Positions 7,118-18,947 of a DNA stretch of 64,000 nucleotides are shown here, piece by piece; the first letter of the stretch is position 1; each line of letters starts with the position of its first letter. A model generated the notes under the pieces. That model saw only the letters and a list, made by a program, of their open reading frames with translations, did no database searches and was not told the DNA's origin. The DNA is from Streptomyces sp. NBC_01210 (GTDB lineage Bacteria; Actinomycetota; Actinomycetes; Streptomycetales; Streptomycetaceae). Both the position numbers and the translations under genes were made by a program. Location of the stretch: NCBI RefSeq assembly GCF_036010325.1, contig NZ_CP108549.1:2542001-2606000 (forward strand). The letters run 5' to 3'.

Positions 7118-8914
7118 TTGCGCGAGTTCAGCCTTCCGGCCCTGTACGAGGTCCCTGCGGACGGCAATCTGACGGATCTCATCCGCCGCAATGCCACTCA
7201 GCATCCCGATGTTGCCGTCATGGGCCGCAAAGTGGCGGGCGTCTGGACGGACGTCAGTGCCAAGCAGTTCCTCGCGGAGGTGCGGGCCGCAGCCAAGGGC
7301 CTGATCGCCGCGGGTGTCCAGCCCGGTGACCGGGTGGGCCTGATGTCCCGCACCCGGTACGAGTGGGTGCAGCTCGACTTCGCGATCTGGAGCGCAGGCG
7401 CGGTCACCGTCCCGGTGTACGAGACCAGCTCCGCCGAACAGGTCCAGTGGATCCTCGGCGACTCGGGCGCGGTCGCGGTGATCGTCGAGAGCGACACGCA
7501 CACCGCCGCCGTGGAGTCCGTACGGGACCGGCTGCCCGGTCTGCGGAATGTCTGGCAGATCGAGAAGGGCGCGGTCGACGAACTGGTCGCGGCCGGCGCC
7601 GATGTCAGCGACGAGACGGTCAACGCGCGCAGCGCCGCCGCCAAGGCGGACGACCCGGCGACCATCGTCTACACCTCGGGCACCACCGGCCGCCCCAAGG
7701 GCTGTGTGCTCACTCACCGCAGCTTCTTCGCGGAGATCGGCAACCTGGTCGAGCGCCTCAAGCCCCTGTTCCGTACCGGCGACAGCTCGGTGCTGCTCTT
7801 CCTCCCGGCCGCGCATGTCTTCGGCCGCATGGTCGAGCTCGCCGCCGTGATGGCGCCCATCAAGCTCGGCTGCGTACCGGACATCAAGAACCTCACCGAT
7901 GAGCTGGCCTCCTTCCGGCCGACGCTGATCCTCGGTGTGCCGCGCGTCTTCGAGAAGGTCTACAACTCGGCGCGGGCGAAGGCCCAGGCGGACGGCAAGG
8001 GCAAGATCTTCGACAAGGCCACGGACACGGCGATCGCCTACAGCAAGGCGCTCGGCACACCCGAGGGCGCCTCGATGGGTCTCAAGATCAAGCACAAGGT
8101 CTTCGACAGGCTCGTCTACAGCAAGCTCCGTGCGGTGCTGGGCGGGCGCGGTGAGTACGCGGTCTCCGGCGGGGCTCCGCTGGGCGAGCGGCTCGGCCAC
8201 TTCTTCCGCGGTATCGGCTTCACGGTGCTCGAGGGCTACGGCCTCACCGAGTCGTGTGCGGCGACCGCGTTCAACCCGTGGGACCGGCAGAAGATCGGCA
8301 CGGTCGGTCAGCCGCTGCCGGGCTCGGTGGTGCGGATAGCGGACGACGGCGAGGTGCTGCTGCACGGCGAGCATCTCTTCCAGGGGTACTGGAACAACGA
8401 GGCCGCGACCGCGGACGCGCTGGCCGACGGCTGGTTCCACACGGGCGACATCGGCACCCTGGACGAGGACGGCTACCTCGCGATCACGGGACGCAAGAAG
8501 GAGATCATCGTCACCGCGGGCGGCAAGAACGTCGCTCCCGCGGTGATCGAGGACCGCATCCGCGCGCATGCGCTGGTCGCGGAGTGCATGGTGGTGGGCG
8601 ACGGACGCCCGTTCGTGGGTGCGCTGGTCACCATCGACGAGGAGTTCCTCGGGCGGTGGGCCGCGGACAACGGCAAGCCCGCCGGTTCGACGGCGGTCGA
8701 GCTGCGCGACGACGCGGATCTGCTGGCGGAGGTCCAGCGGGCGGTGGACGACGGCAATGCGGCCGTGTCCAAGGCGGAATCGGTGCGGAAATTCCGCATT
8801 CTCTCCTCCCAGTTCACTGAAGAGGCGGGGCACATCACGCCGTCGCTGAAGCTGAAGCGCAATGTGGTGGCGAAGGACTTCGCCGACGAGATCGAGGCGA
8901 TCTACCGGGGCTGA
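7118..8914 (+). CDS. Long-chain fatty acid-CoA ligase (FadD15-like)
   Basis: Activates long-chain fatty acids to acyl-CoA through an acyl-AMP intermediate. The protein is 598 aa, typical for the ANL superfamily. The ATP-binding P-loop YTSGTTGRPKG is at 185-195, GYGLTES near 375, the TGD motif near 440 and the C-terminal lysine motif GRKKEIIV near 465. Its best positional match is M. tuberculosis fadD15 (Rv2187), which also neighbours pimB. The start is TTG at 7118, with GAGGAG 8 nt upstream. It converges on the cholesterol oxidase gene with a 42 bp spacer. Confidence 0.95.
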   Translation: MREFSLPALYEVPADGNLTDLIRRNATQHPDVAVMGRKVAGVWTDVSAKQFLAEVRAAAKGLIAAGVQPGDRVGLMSRTRYEWVQLDFAIWSAGAVTVPVYETSSAEQVQWILGDSGAVAVIVESDTHTAAVESVRDRLPGLRNVWQIEKGAVDELVAAGADVSDETVNARSAAAKADDPATIVYTSGTTGRPKGCVLTHRSFFAEIGNLVERLKPLFRTGDSSVLLFLPAAHVFGRMVELAAVMAPIKLGCVPDIKNLTDELASFRPTLILGVPRVFEKVYNSARAKAQADGKGKIFDKATDTAIAYSKALGTPEGASMGLKIKHKVFDRLVYSKLRAVLGGRGEYAVSGGAPLGERLGHFFRGIGFTVLEGYGLTESCAATAFNPWDRQKIGTVGQPLPGSVVRIADDGEVLLHGEHLFQGYWNNEAATADALADGWFHTGDIGTLDEDGYLAITGRKKEIIVTAGGKNVAPAVIEDRIRAHALVAECMVVGDGRPFVGALVTIDEEFLGRWAADNGKPAGSTAVELRDDADLLAEVQRAVDDGNAAVSKAESVRKFRILSSQFTEEAGHITPSLKLKRNVVAKDFADEIEAIYRG

Positions 8915-8956
8915 GCGCCTCGGTCGGTCAGCCTCTGTTCAGGCCCTGTTCCCTGT

Positions 8957-11987
<3,031 letters not shown>

Positions 11988-12087
11988 CGTCGCCGACAGT
12001 ACCGAACGGCCCTGCCTGATCGCTCCCGCACGGCCCTGCCCGGCATCATGGGCACCTCTTATCCGGGACGAAAGGGACGAGGTGCTC

Positions 12088-13350
12088 ATGGCGGGCGTAG
12101 GCGGCAGCAAGGGCGGCACACGGCTCTCCGTCGCGGTGTGGATCCTCAGCCGGGCCGCGCTGCTGCTCTGCGTCTTCAAGGTCGTCGTACTGCCCGGCCC
12201 CGATGTCACCAGCGATGTCTCGGTGATCTACCAGGGCTGGTACGAGGTGCTGAAGACCGGCACATTTCCGCTGGACGACGTCACCTGGCAGTACCCGCCC
12301 GCAGCCGCGCTCGCGATCCTCTCCCCCGCCCTGCTGCCCTTCCTCGGCTATGCCTCCGCCTTCTTCGTCCTCGCCCTGCTCAGTGACGCGCTGGTCTTCG
12401 GCCTGCTGCTGTACGCGGCCGGGCGGCCCGGCAAATCGCGGCGTGGCCTGTGGGTGTGGACCTGGGGCGTGCCGCTGCTGGGCCCCACCGCGTACGCCCG
12501 CTACGACCTGATGGTCACGGCCGTCGCGGTCGCCGCGCTGCTCGCCGGCGCGCGTCATCCGCGGACGCTGGGCGCGCTTGCGGGCTTCGGGGCGCTGCTG
12601 AAGATGTGGCCGCTGCTGCTCCTCACGGGCACCCCGCGCGGCCGGGCCACCCGCCGCTCCTGGACCACCGCCGCGGCCACGGCGGCCGGGCTGACGCTGC
12701 TGCTCTTCGCGGCACTGCCGGGCGCACTGGCGTTTCTCGCCTTCCAGCGCGACCGGGGCACGGAGATCGAGTCGCTGGGCGCGGTGGCCTTCCATGTGGC
12801 GCGGCACTTCGGCTGGCAGGGCGACGTGCTGCTCCACTACGGGTCGGTGGAGTTCGTCGGCGCGTACGTCCCTCTCGTCTCCACCCTTGCGCTCGCCCTC
12901 AGCCTCCTCGCCCTCGGCTGGCTGGTGCTGTGGCGGCTGCGGGCGAAGGAGTTCGGGCCGAGCACGCCGTGCGACGCGGCCTTCGCCGCGGTGCTGCTGT
13001 TCACCACCACGAGTCGGGTGATCAGCCCCCAGTACCTGATCTGGCTGGTCGGTGCGGCCGCCGCCTGCCTCAACTTCCGGGCGAGCCGGATGGCCCTGCC
13101 CGCCTGGCTGGTGCTGGCCGCCACGGGGATCACGCTGCTGGAGTTCCCGGTCTGGTTCTCGCATGTGGTGGCGAGCGACCCGCTGGGCGTGCTGCTCCTC
13201 GCCGTACGCAACGGACTGCTGGTCGCCGCGGCGCTGACCGCCTGCCGACGGCTGTGGCGCCGGACGGTGAGCGGGCCGGGCCACCGTACAGCCCGAGCGC
13301 CGATCAGCCTTCCAGCCGCTGGCGCAGATACTCCCGCCACCGCACCGTGA
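12088..13350 (+). CDS. GT87-family polyprenol-phosphate-mannose mannosyltransferase
   Basis: Integral membrane GT-C enzyme of the DUF2029/GT87 family, 420 aa with about 10-11 membrane segments, expected to use polyprenyl-phosphomannose on the outer side of the membrane. An acidic motif after the first segment (GPDVTSDVSVIYQGW) and the conserved WQYPP around residue 70 match the family, as does RYDLMV near 135. The M. tuberculosis relative at this locus is Rv2181, which adds mannose branches to lipoglycans. The ATG at 12088 has GGGACGAGG upstream. The last 47 bp overlap the convergent lipoprotein gene. Confidence 0.88.
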   Translation: MAGVGGSKGGTRLSVAVWILSRAALLLCVFKVVVLPGPDVTSDVSVIYQGWYEVLKTGTFPLDDVTWQYPPAAALAILSPALLPFLGYASAFFVLALLSDALVFGLLLYAAGRPGKSRRGLWVWTWGVPLLGPTAYARYDLMVTAVAVAALLAGARHPRTLGALAGFGALLKMWPLLLLTGTPRGRATRRSWTTAAATAAGLTLLLFAALPGALAFLAFQRDRGTEIESLGAVAFHVARHFGWQGDVLLHYGSVEFVGAYVPLVSTLALALSLLALGWLVLWRLRAKEFGPSTPCDAAFAAVLLFTTTSRVISPQYLIWLVGAAAACLNFRASRMALPAWLVLAATGITLLEFPVWFSHVVASDPLGVLLLAVRNGLLVAAALTACRRLWRRTVSGPGHRTARAPISLPAAGADTPATAP

Positions 13351-14542
13351 AGTCCGCAGGCGTCGTGCCGAGCACGTCGTTCATCGCTTTCTCCACCGCA
13401 CCCGCCCGGTCCTTCCCGTCCCCGACGGCCCGGTAGAAAGCCGTCAGCCGCTCCTCGCCCCACCGCGCGGCGATCAGCTCGCAGGCCAGCCAGCCGCCCT
13501 CGTACGCCTGCGCCAGCCCGTCCGCGTCGCCGCCGAAGGCGAAGTCCGCGTCGTCCGGCAGCGCGGCGGGCACCTCGCCGCGCTGGACCGCGCGCTGGAG
13601 TTCGGGGGCGGTCTGGCCCGTCGTACGACCCGTTCCCCGGTACGCGACCCAGTCCGCGAAACCCTCCGAGAGCCACATCGGCGTGGCCGCCGAGGTATGC
13701 GCGCGGGTGGCCACATGCGTGGTCTCGTGGGTGAGCACGACGCCCTGGCCGAAGTCGCCGAGCACTCCGTACGCGTCCGGGTTGACGATCACCCGGTCCG
13801 CGGGCGCCGTCCCGGCCGCTCGGGTCTCGCCGGTGGTGACCGCGGCTATCCCGCGGTATCCGGCGGCCGGCGAGCCCAGCAGCGCGCCCATGGCATCCAG
13901 CGAGGCGGGGACGAGCACGACCACGTGGCCCGTCCACTTCGATGGCCAGGCGTCGGAGACGGCGGGCACCGCGCCGTCGGCCGTCGCCGCGAGCGCGCGC
14001 AGCCGTTCAGCTTTCTGGCCGACGGCGAGGACGATGCTGTGCCTGCCCCGTACGACCTGGACGTCGCCCTGCTGCCAGAGCTGCTGGGCGGCGCCCTTGG
14101 CCGCGCGGTCGGCCGTCACGTACCAGTGGCCGTCGCGTTCGGCCAGTTCCAGCCGGCGGGAAGCGGTGACGGGAGCGGCGTCGTAGCCGTCTATCCGGTA
14201 GCGCAGTTGGGCTTCGGCGACGGCTCGCGAGCCCTGGCGCCGCACCTGCCCCAGCCGGTACTCCCAGGAGCGAAGCGGTATGTCCGCGAGGTTCTGGAAC
14301 TCCCGGCTCGCTGTCGTCCGCAGCTGCGTGGCATCGGGCGCGAGAGCGTCCAGATAAGCGGCCCGGTCGTGGGCGAGGACGGCGGCCGCGCGTCCGTCCA
14401 GTGTCCGCCGGATGTCCCGCACGATGGTGTCGGACGCCTCGGGGGCCGCGCAGCCGGACGCCAGCAGCGCCGCGGCGAGGCCCAGCCCCGCCGTACGCCG
14501 CACTGCCCGAACCCGACGCCTCGTGCGCCCCTGACCTGCCAC
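13304..14542 (-). CDS. Lipoprotein zinc metalloprotease-like protein (HETTH)
   Basis: A 412-aa protein with a lipoprotein signal (LASGC, lipid-modified C31). The C-terminal half has HETTH (272-276), an HExxH zinc site, followed 17 residues later by SEGFADW with E293 as likely third ligand, the arrangement of gluzincin peptidases. Residues 35-160 resemble an NTF2-like or stress-protein repeat domain. The predicted location is the outer face of the membrane. It converges on the GT87 gene with a 47 bp overlap of coding ends. Substrate unknown. Confidence 0.8.
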   Translation of the reverse strand: MAGQGRTRRRVRAVRRTAGLGLAAALLASGCAAPEASDTIVRDIRRTLDGRAAAVLAHDRAAYLDALAPDATQLRTTASREFQNLADIPLRSWEYRLGQVRRQGSRAVAEAQLRYRIDGYDAAPVTASRRLELAERDGHWYVTADRAAKGAAQQLWQQGDVQVVRGRHSIVLAVGQKAERLRALAATADGAVPAVSDAWPSKWTGHVVVLVPASLDAMGALLGSPAAGYRGIAAVTTGETRAAGTAPADRVIVNPDAYGVLGDFGQGVVLTHETTHVATRAHTSAATPMWLSEGFADWVAYRGTGRTTGQTAPELQRAVQRGEVPAALPDDADFAFGGDADGLAQAYEGGWLACELIAARWGEERLTAFYRAVGDGKDRAGAVEKAMNDVLGTTPADFTVRWREYLRQRLEG

Positions 14543-14570
14543 CCTGCCGATCGTACGGAACGCGGAGCGG

Positions 14571-15599
14571 TCAGACGCGCGTCACCGAAGAGATCGGCAT
14601 CATGGCGACCGGGTCGTAGCGCACCGGCGCGCCCGGGTACGGGGCATGCACCACCTGCCCGTTGCCCATGTACATCGCGATATGGCTGGCATCGCTGCGG
14701 TATGCCACCAGGTCACCGGGGAGCGCCTCCTCCAGGGATACCTGTCGGCCGGCGTACCGCTGCGCCTGCGAGGTGCGCGGCAGCCCGACTCCCGCCTGGG
14801 CGTACGACCACTGCATCAGCCCCGAACAGTCGAAACCGGACGGCCCGTTGGCGCCCCACACATAGGGCCGTCCGACGGCGCTGCGGGCCGCCCTCACGGC
14901 CGCGGCCGCCCGTGCCGAAGCGGGCGCGAGGTCGGAGAGTTCGGGCATGGAGCCGCGGCCCGAGCGGGAGACCCGGTCGAAGGCCGCGCGTTCCGCGGAC
15001 GGGAGGGAGTTCAGCAGCCGCTGCGCCTCAGTGAGCTTGCGCTCGACGGTGCGTTTGTGGTGGGCGGCGGCGGTCCGGCTCCGTTCCAGCTCGGTGAGGT
15101 CGCGGGTGACCTCCGCGCGCTCCTGGCCGAGTTTGCGCTGCGCCCGCTGGAGATCGTGCAGGGCGGTCGTCTGGCGCTCGCTGATGCGATCCAAGGTCTG
15201 GGCCTTGTCGAGGTAGGTCTCCGGGTCCGCGGAGAGCAGTAACGCGAGCGCGGGGTCGATACCGCCCGAGCGGTACTGCGCGCCCGCCACCGAACCGAGC
15301 GCTCCCCGCATCCGGTTGATGCGCTCCTGGCCGCGGGCCACGCTGTCCTGCGCCTGCGCCACCTGCTCACGCAGCCGCGCCATCCGCTCACCGGCCTTGT
15401 TGAAGTGCTCGGTGGCCTGCTCGGCCTCCTCGTACAGCCGGTCGACCTTGGTCCGGCCGGCTTCGGTGGCGTCGTGCGGGTCGGCGCTCGCCGGTGCGGC
15501 GCCGAGGGCCGCCGCGGCCGTTGCCGCCGCGGCGGACAGGACGGTGACCCGAGCGCTCTGAGTGAGGCCGGACTGTGAGGGTCGGCGATGGGACGCCAC
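14571..15599 (-). CDS. Secreted NlpC/P60 endopeptidase (paralogue 1)
   Basis: Predicted D,L-endopeptidase cleaving peptidoglycan stem peptides, 342 aa. It has an N-terminal signal peptide (to about residue 40), a long coiled coil (about 45-200) and a C-terminal NlpC/P60 domain with catalytic C258 (FDCSGL), H306 and H318. The GTG start at 15599 is preceded by GGAAGGGAG and matches the N terminus VASHRRP of the neighbouring paralogue; an upstream in-frame start would disrupt the signal peptide. It is downstream of the riboswitch-controlled paralogue, separated by a stem-loop, so it probably has its own promoter. Confidence 0.92.
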   Translation of the reverse strand: MASHRRPSQSGLTQSARVTVLSAAAATAAAALGAAPASADPHDATEAGRTKVDRLYEEAEQATEHFNKAGERMARLREQVAQAQDSVARGQERINRMRGALGSVAGAQYRSGGIDPALALLLSADPETYLDKAQTLDRISERQTTALHDLQRAQRKLGQERAEVTRDLTELERSRTAAAHHKRTVERKLTEAQRLLNSLPSAERAAFDRVSRSGRGSMPELSDLAPASARAAAAVRAARSAVGRPYVWGANGPSGFDCSGLMQWSYAQAGVGLPRTSQAQRYAGRQVSLEEALPGDLVAYRSDASHIAMYMGNGQVVHAPYPGAPVRYDPVAMMPISSVTRV

Positions 15600-15697
15600 G
15601 GGCCGCGCTCCCTTCCGCTGTAACGAGGATGTTGCGCGGCAGAGAGTAACCGGGCGAACACGGAGCGGCCAAAAGGCCCAGCCGGGCACATAAAGTG

Positions 15698-15735
15698 ACG
15701 CCCCGCCGGAGACCACAGGTCATCGACGGGGCGCA
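15698..15735 (-). terminator. Stem-loop after the NlpC/P60 paralogue 2 gene
   Basis: Arms ACGCCCCGCCG (15698-15708) and CGACGGGGCG (15724-15733) form a GC-rich hairpin downstream of the stop at 15810 on the minus strand, followed by a short T-containing run. It separates the two tandem wall-hydrolase genes. Confidence 0.65.
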
Positions 15736-15809
15736 ACGTCAGCATGAGTTGACCCAATTCGCCCGTTTGGGCGGATGTGAAGGCGGGTCAGCGACGGATC
15801 AGGGGGGCG

Positions 15810-16835
15810 TCAGATGCGTACGCCGAACTGGAACGGCATGTTGCCGATCGACTCGTAGCGCACGCTCGCGCCGGGCTTGGGGGCGTGCAGCACCTGGCCG
15901 TTGCCCGCGTAGAAGCCGACGTGGTGCATGTCGCCGTAGAAGATGACCAGGTCGCCCTGCTGGAGCGCACTCTCCGAGTAGATACGGGTGCCGGCGTTGG
16001 CCTGCGCCTGGGAGGTGCGCGGTATGGAGACACCGGCCTGCGCGTACGCCCAGGAGGTCAGCCCGGAGCAGTCGAAGGAGCTGGGGCCGGAGGCGCCGTA
16101 GACGTACGGCGAACCGATCTTGCTCTGGGCGGCGGAGAACGCGGCGGACGCCCGCTGCGAGGCCGGGACCGCATTGCCGAGGTCCGCACGCGAGTTGTCG
16201 CGGTTGGCGCGGGACTCGTCGGCCGAGAGCGCGGCGCGCTCCTGCGCGGTGAGCGAGTTGAGGAGCTTCTGCGCGGCGGCGAGCTTGGTCTGGACTTCCT
16301 TCTTCTTCTCGCCGAGCTGCTTGCGGGTGTCGGCCAGGTCGCCGAGCTTGTCCTGGGCCTCCTTGCGCTGCTGCGCAAGGGTCCGCTGCTTCGCCTGGAT
16401 CTCGGCGAGCGCCTCGGTCTGCTTGGCGCCCAGCTGGTCCAGCGCGGAGGCCTTGTCCAGGTAACTGTCCGGGTCGGCGGAGAGGAAGAGCTGCACGGCG
16501 GGGTCGATGCCACCGGAGCGGTACTGGGCGCTGGCCACCGAACCGAGGCCGTCGCGCAGGGTGTTGAGCTCGTCCTGACCGCGGGCGACCTTGTCCTGCA
16601 GCGCGTCGATCTCCTTGTCGAGCTTCGCCTGCTGCTCCTTGGCCCCGTTGTAGTTCTCGGTGGCCTTCTCCGCCTCTTCGTAGAGCTTGTCGACCTTCTC
16701 CTTGACCTCGCTCTTGCTCGGCTTCGGGTCGGCCTGGGCGGCCTGGGAGGTCAGGGCTACGGCCGCGGCGGCGGTCGCGGTGAGCACGGTCACGCGGGTG
16801 CGGCTCGGCTGCTTGGGTCGACGGTGGGACGCCAC
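15810..16835 (-). CDS. Secreted NlpC/P60 endopeptidase (paralogue 2), riboswitch-controlled
   Basis: A 341-aa secreted peptidoglycan D,L-endopeptidase with the same layout as paralogue 1: signal peptide to about residue 35, coiled coil (about 40-215), and a NlpC/P60 domain with C256, H305 and H317. It probably opens the wall during growth or spore germination. The GTG at 16835 has AAGGAG 9 nt upstream. A c-di-AMP riboswitch ends 19 nt before the start codon, so expression should respond to that nucleotide, as known for several Streptomyces wall hydrolases. Confidence 0.94.
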   Translation of the reverse strand: MASHRRPKQPSRTRVTVLTATAAAAVALTSQAAQADPKPSKSEVKEKVDKLYEEAEKATENYNGAKEQQAKLDKEIDALQDKVARGQDELNTLRDGLGSVASAQYRSGGIDPAVQLFLSADPDSYLDKASALDQLGAKQTEALAEIQAKQRTLAQQRKEAQDKLGDLADTRKQLGEKKKEVQTKLAAAQKLLNSLTAQERAALSADESRANRDNSRADLGNAVPASQRASAAFSAAQSKIGSPYVYGASGPSSFDCSGLTSWAYAQAGVSIPRTSQAQANAGTRIYSESALQQGDLVIFYGDMHHVGFYAGNGQVLHAPKPGASVRYESIGNMPFQFGVRI

Positions 16836-16853
16836 GAAGGCGAGCTCCTTCTT

Positions 16854-16999
16854 CCTCGAGCCGCCTACCGGGCTGTGGGGGGTTGAATCCCCGGCGTCCG
16901 CACTTCATTTCCCTGGGAGAAAAAGGGATGAACTGTACGAACTCGGCGGTTCCTTCGCTGTCGCCCCGGATGGGCAATCAACCGCGCGAAGGTTCGAGG
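16854..16999 (-). promoter_or_regulatory. c-di-AMP riboswitch (ydaO/yuaA class)
   Basis: Reading the minus strand from 16999, the leader of the NlpC/P60 gene has CCTCGA pairing with TCGAGG at the 3' end (P1). Between them lie the conserved blocks GAAGGAACCGCCGAG, AGGGAAATGAAGTGC and CAGCCCGGTAGGCGGC, matching the actinobacterial ydaO consensus in order. The 146-nt size fits the class. The 3' P1 strand sits only a few bases before AAGGAG, so ligand binding could affect the ribosome site as well as transcription. Identification is from memory of the consensus, not a covariance search. Confidence 0.8.
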
Positions 17000-17157
17000 C
17001 CCGACCCTAGTGACCTTCTTGTGATCAGTTCAAATCCTGATGAGAAAAATCTGCTTCCCCGAGCACATTCTTTACATACATCACACGCGTAGTAGCGGCC
17101 ACTTGACACTACGTCCGTCAGAGAAATAGCTAATTCGGGCATTTGGCGCAGCAGTTA

Positions 17158-18519
17158 CTAGACGCGCGAAAGCCGCTTCAGCAACAAGGCGGACGCGACC
17201 GGCCTGGCGCCGGCCTTCGCCACTCCGTCGGCGACTTCGCGGTCGGTGGAGACCACCACCACGGGCCGGCCCGGCGGCTCCGCCCGTACCAGCTGACGGA
17301 TCAGCTCGTCCGCGGTCACGCCCGCCTTCGAGAACAGCACCCGCACCCCGCGCGGCGGAGCCAGCAGCACCGGCGCCGCCAGCTCCGCACCGTCGAAGAC
17401 ACAGGTGATCTCGGCACCGGTCTGCGCCGCGAGCATCGAGAGCCCGCCGAGCAGCCGCAGTCGCTGCTTCTCCAACGGCATCGTCGGATAGCCGGTCTTG
17501 GTGACGTTGTAGCCGTCCACCACCAGATGCGCCTGCGGCAGCGCGAGCAGCTGCTCGAGCAGGGCGGGATCGGTCTCGGAAAGCGCACGGGCCGCGATGT
17601 CCTTGGGTGACATCCGGCCCGGCTCGACCGCGTCGACCGTGTCCGCGGGATGGATGCCGGCGGGCGGCAGGGCCAGCTCGCGGCGCAGCCCCTGGGCCGC
17701 GTCGAGCACCGTGTCCAGCAGCAGCCGCAGCCGCATGTCCTCGATCGAGCGGCCCTCGCGGGCGGCCCGGCGGCCGGCCTCCACGGTCGCGTCGGCCTCG
17801 GCGAGACGCGCCTTCAGCCGTCGGCCCTCGCTCTCGGCCGACGACACCTGGGCGGCAGCCTCCGACTTGATCGTCTCGGTCTCGGCATCCCTGCGGCGCA
17901 GCGCGGCCTCACCGCGTTTCACATCGCTCTGGGCACTGCGCAGCTTGCGGCGCAGCGCCTCGGCTTCCTTGCGGGCCGTCTCCAGCTCCGTACGCAGCCG
18001 CTCGGTCTCGCTCTTGATCTGACCGCGTGCCTCGGCGAGCTCCTCGCGCAGCCGCTCCAGCTCGCGCCTGCCCGCCTCGTCGGCGCGCTCGGCGTCCGCC
18101 CGCTGCGCCTCCTCGCCCGCGGCGGCGACGAGTTTCACCCATCCGGTGGGCCGCAGGACATAGGCGGCGGCCGCCACATCGACAGGATCGGCGGCCGCGG
18201 GCGGCGATCCGGACTCCAGCGCCCGGGACAGTTCGGGCTGGGCCTGGCTGAGCCGCTCGCCGATGCGCTGCCGGAAGACCGGGTCGCTCTCCAGCGCTGC
18301 GGCCATCGCATTACCGGCGTACTTGGCACGCCGGGTCGGGGTGAAACGGGCGTACTGTCTCAACTGGGCCGGAAGTTCGGCGACGGTCAGGCCGCCGAAC
18401 GCGTCCGAGACCAGCGCCATGACCCTGCGCCGTACGCCTTCCGGCAGCGGGCGGTCGAGCGCCTCGGCGGCGTCACCGGCCGCACCGGCCGGCTCATCGC
18501 CGCTTGCAGGCTGCTCCAC
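17158..18519 (-). CDS. NYN-domain (YacP/Rae1-like) predicted ribonuclease with coiled coil
   Basis: A 453-aa cytoplasmic protein. The C-terminal 123 residues form a PIN-like NYN nuclease domain: DGYN (335-338) supplies the first catalytic Asp, CVFDG the second and VSTDREV the third, as in YacP/Rae1, the ribosome-associated mRNA endonuclease of Bacillus. Residues about 150-270 are a long charged coiled coil absent from the short Bacillus protein. The N-terminal 110 residues are helical and may bind RNA. Start GTG at 18519. The zinc-ribbon gene lies 35 bp upstream in the same direction. Confidence 0.85.
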   Translation of the reverse strand: MEQPASGDEPAGAAGDAAEALDRPLPEGVRRRVMALVSDAFGGLTVAELPAQLRQYARFTPTRRAKYAGNAMAAALESDPVFRQRIGERLSQAQPELSRALESGSPPAAADPVDVAAAAYVLRPTGWVKLVAAAGEEAQRADAERADEAGRRELERLREELAEARGQIKSETERLRTELETARKEAEALRRKLRSAQSDVKRGEAALRRRDAETETIKSEAAAQVSSAESEGRRLKARLAEADATVEAGRRAAREGRSIEDMRLRLLLDTVLDAAQGLRRELALPPAGIHPADTVDAVEPGRMSPKDIAARALSETDPALLEQLLALPQAHLVVDGYNVTKTGYPTMPLEKQRLRLLGGLSMLAAQTGAEITCVFDGAELAAPVLLAPPRGVRVLFSKAGVTADELIRQLVRAEPPGRPVVVVSTDREVADGVAKAGARPVASALLLKRLSRV

Positions 18520-18554
18520 AATCCGTCACCCCACTACCCGTTCGGGCCGCTCCG

Positions 18555-18797
18555 TCAGGAAGCAGCGCCCGGCCTGTCCACCAGCTCGATCTGGTCCACC
18601 GCATTGCACCACCGGCAGCGCACCGACTCGATGGTCTCACTGACCACCTCGCGCTCCTCGACCGTCGGCTCTCCGGCCAGGTCCAGATGGACGTATTCGA
18701 CGACCTTCGAGGAACGGGTGACATCGAAGCGGGTGAGGTTGCCGCAGAGCGTGCAGCGCCAGCGGGTCTCGGCCGTCGCCGGGGGAACCGTCGTCAT
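18555..18797 (-). CDS. Small zinc-ribbon protein
   Basis: An 80-aa protein with two Cys pairs (CTLC near residue 15 and CRWC near 61) that would hold one zinc in a ribbon fold. The rest is charged and soluble. AAAGGACGG before the ATG supports the start. It is probably co-transcribed with the NYN nuclease gene downstream, suggesting a nucleic-acid role; no specific function is known to me. Confidence 0.75.
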   Translation of the reverse strand: MTTVPPATAETRWRCTLCGNLTRFDVTRSSKVVEYVHLDLAGEPTVEEREVVSETIESVRCRWCNAVDQIELVDRPGAAS

Positions 18798-18947
18798 CGT
18801 GCCGTCCTTTTTCGTGGTGCGAGTGCGGGTGCCGCTGTGCGCCGTCGAACTGCGGATGTACTGCCTGTAACCCTACGGCCTCGCGGGTCCCCGTTGACGC
18901 GGCGAGGCGCTCTGTACCGTTCAGCCCCACTACGCCATGCTCTGTCC

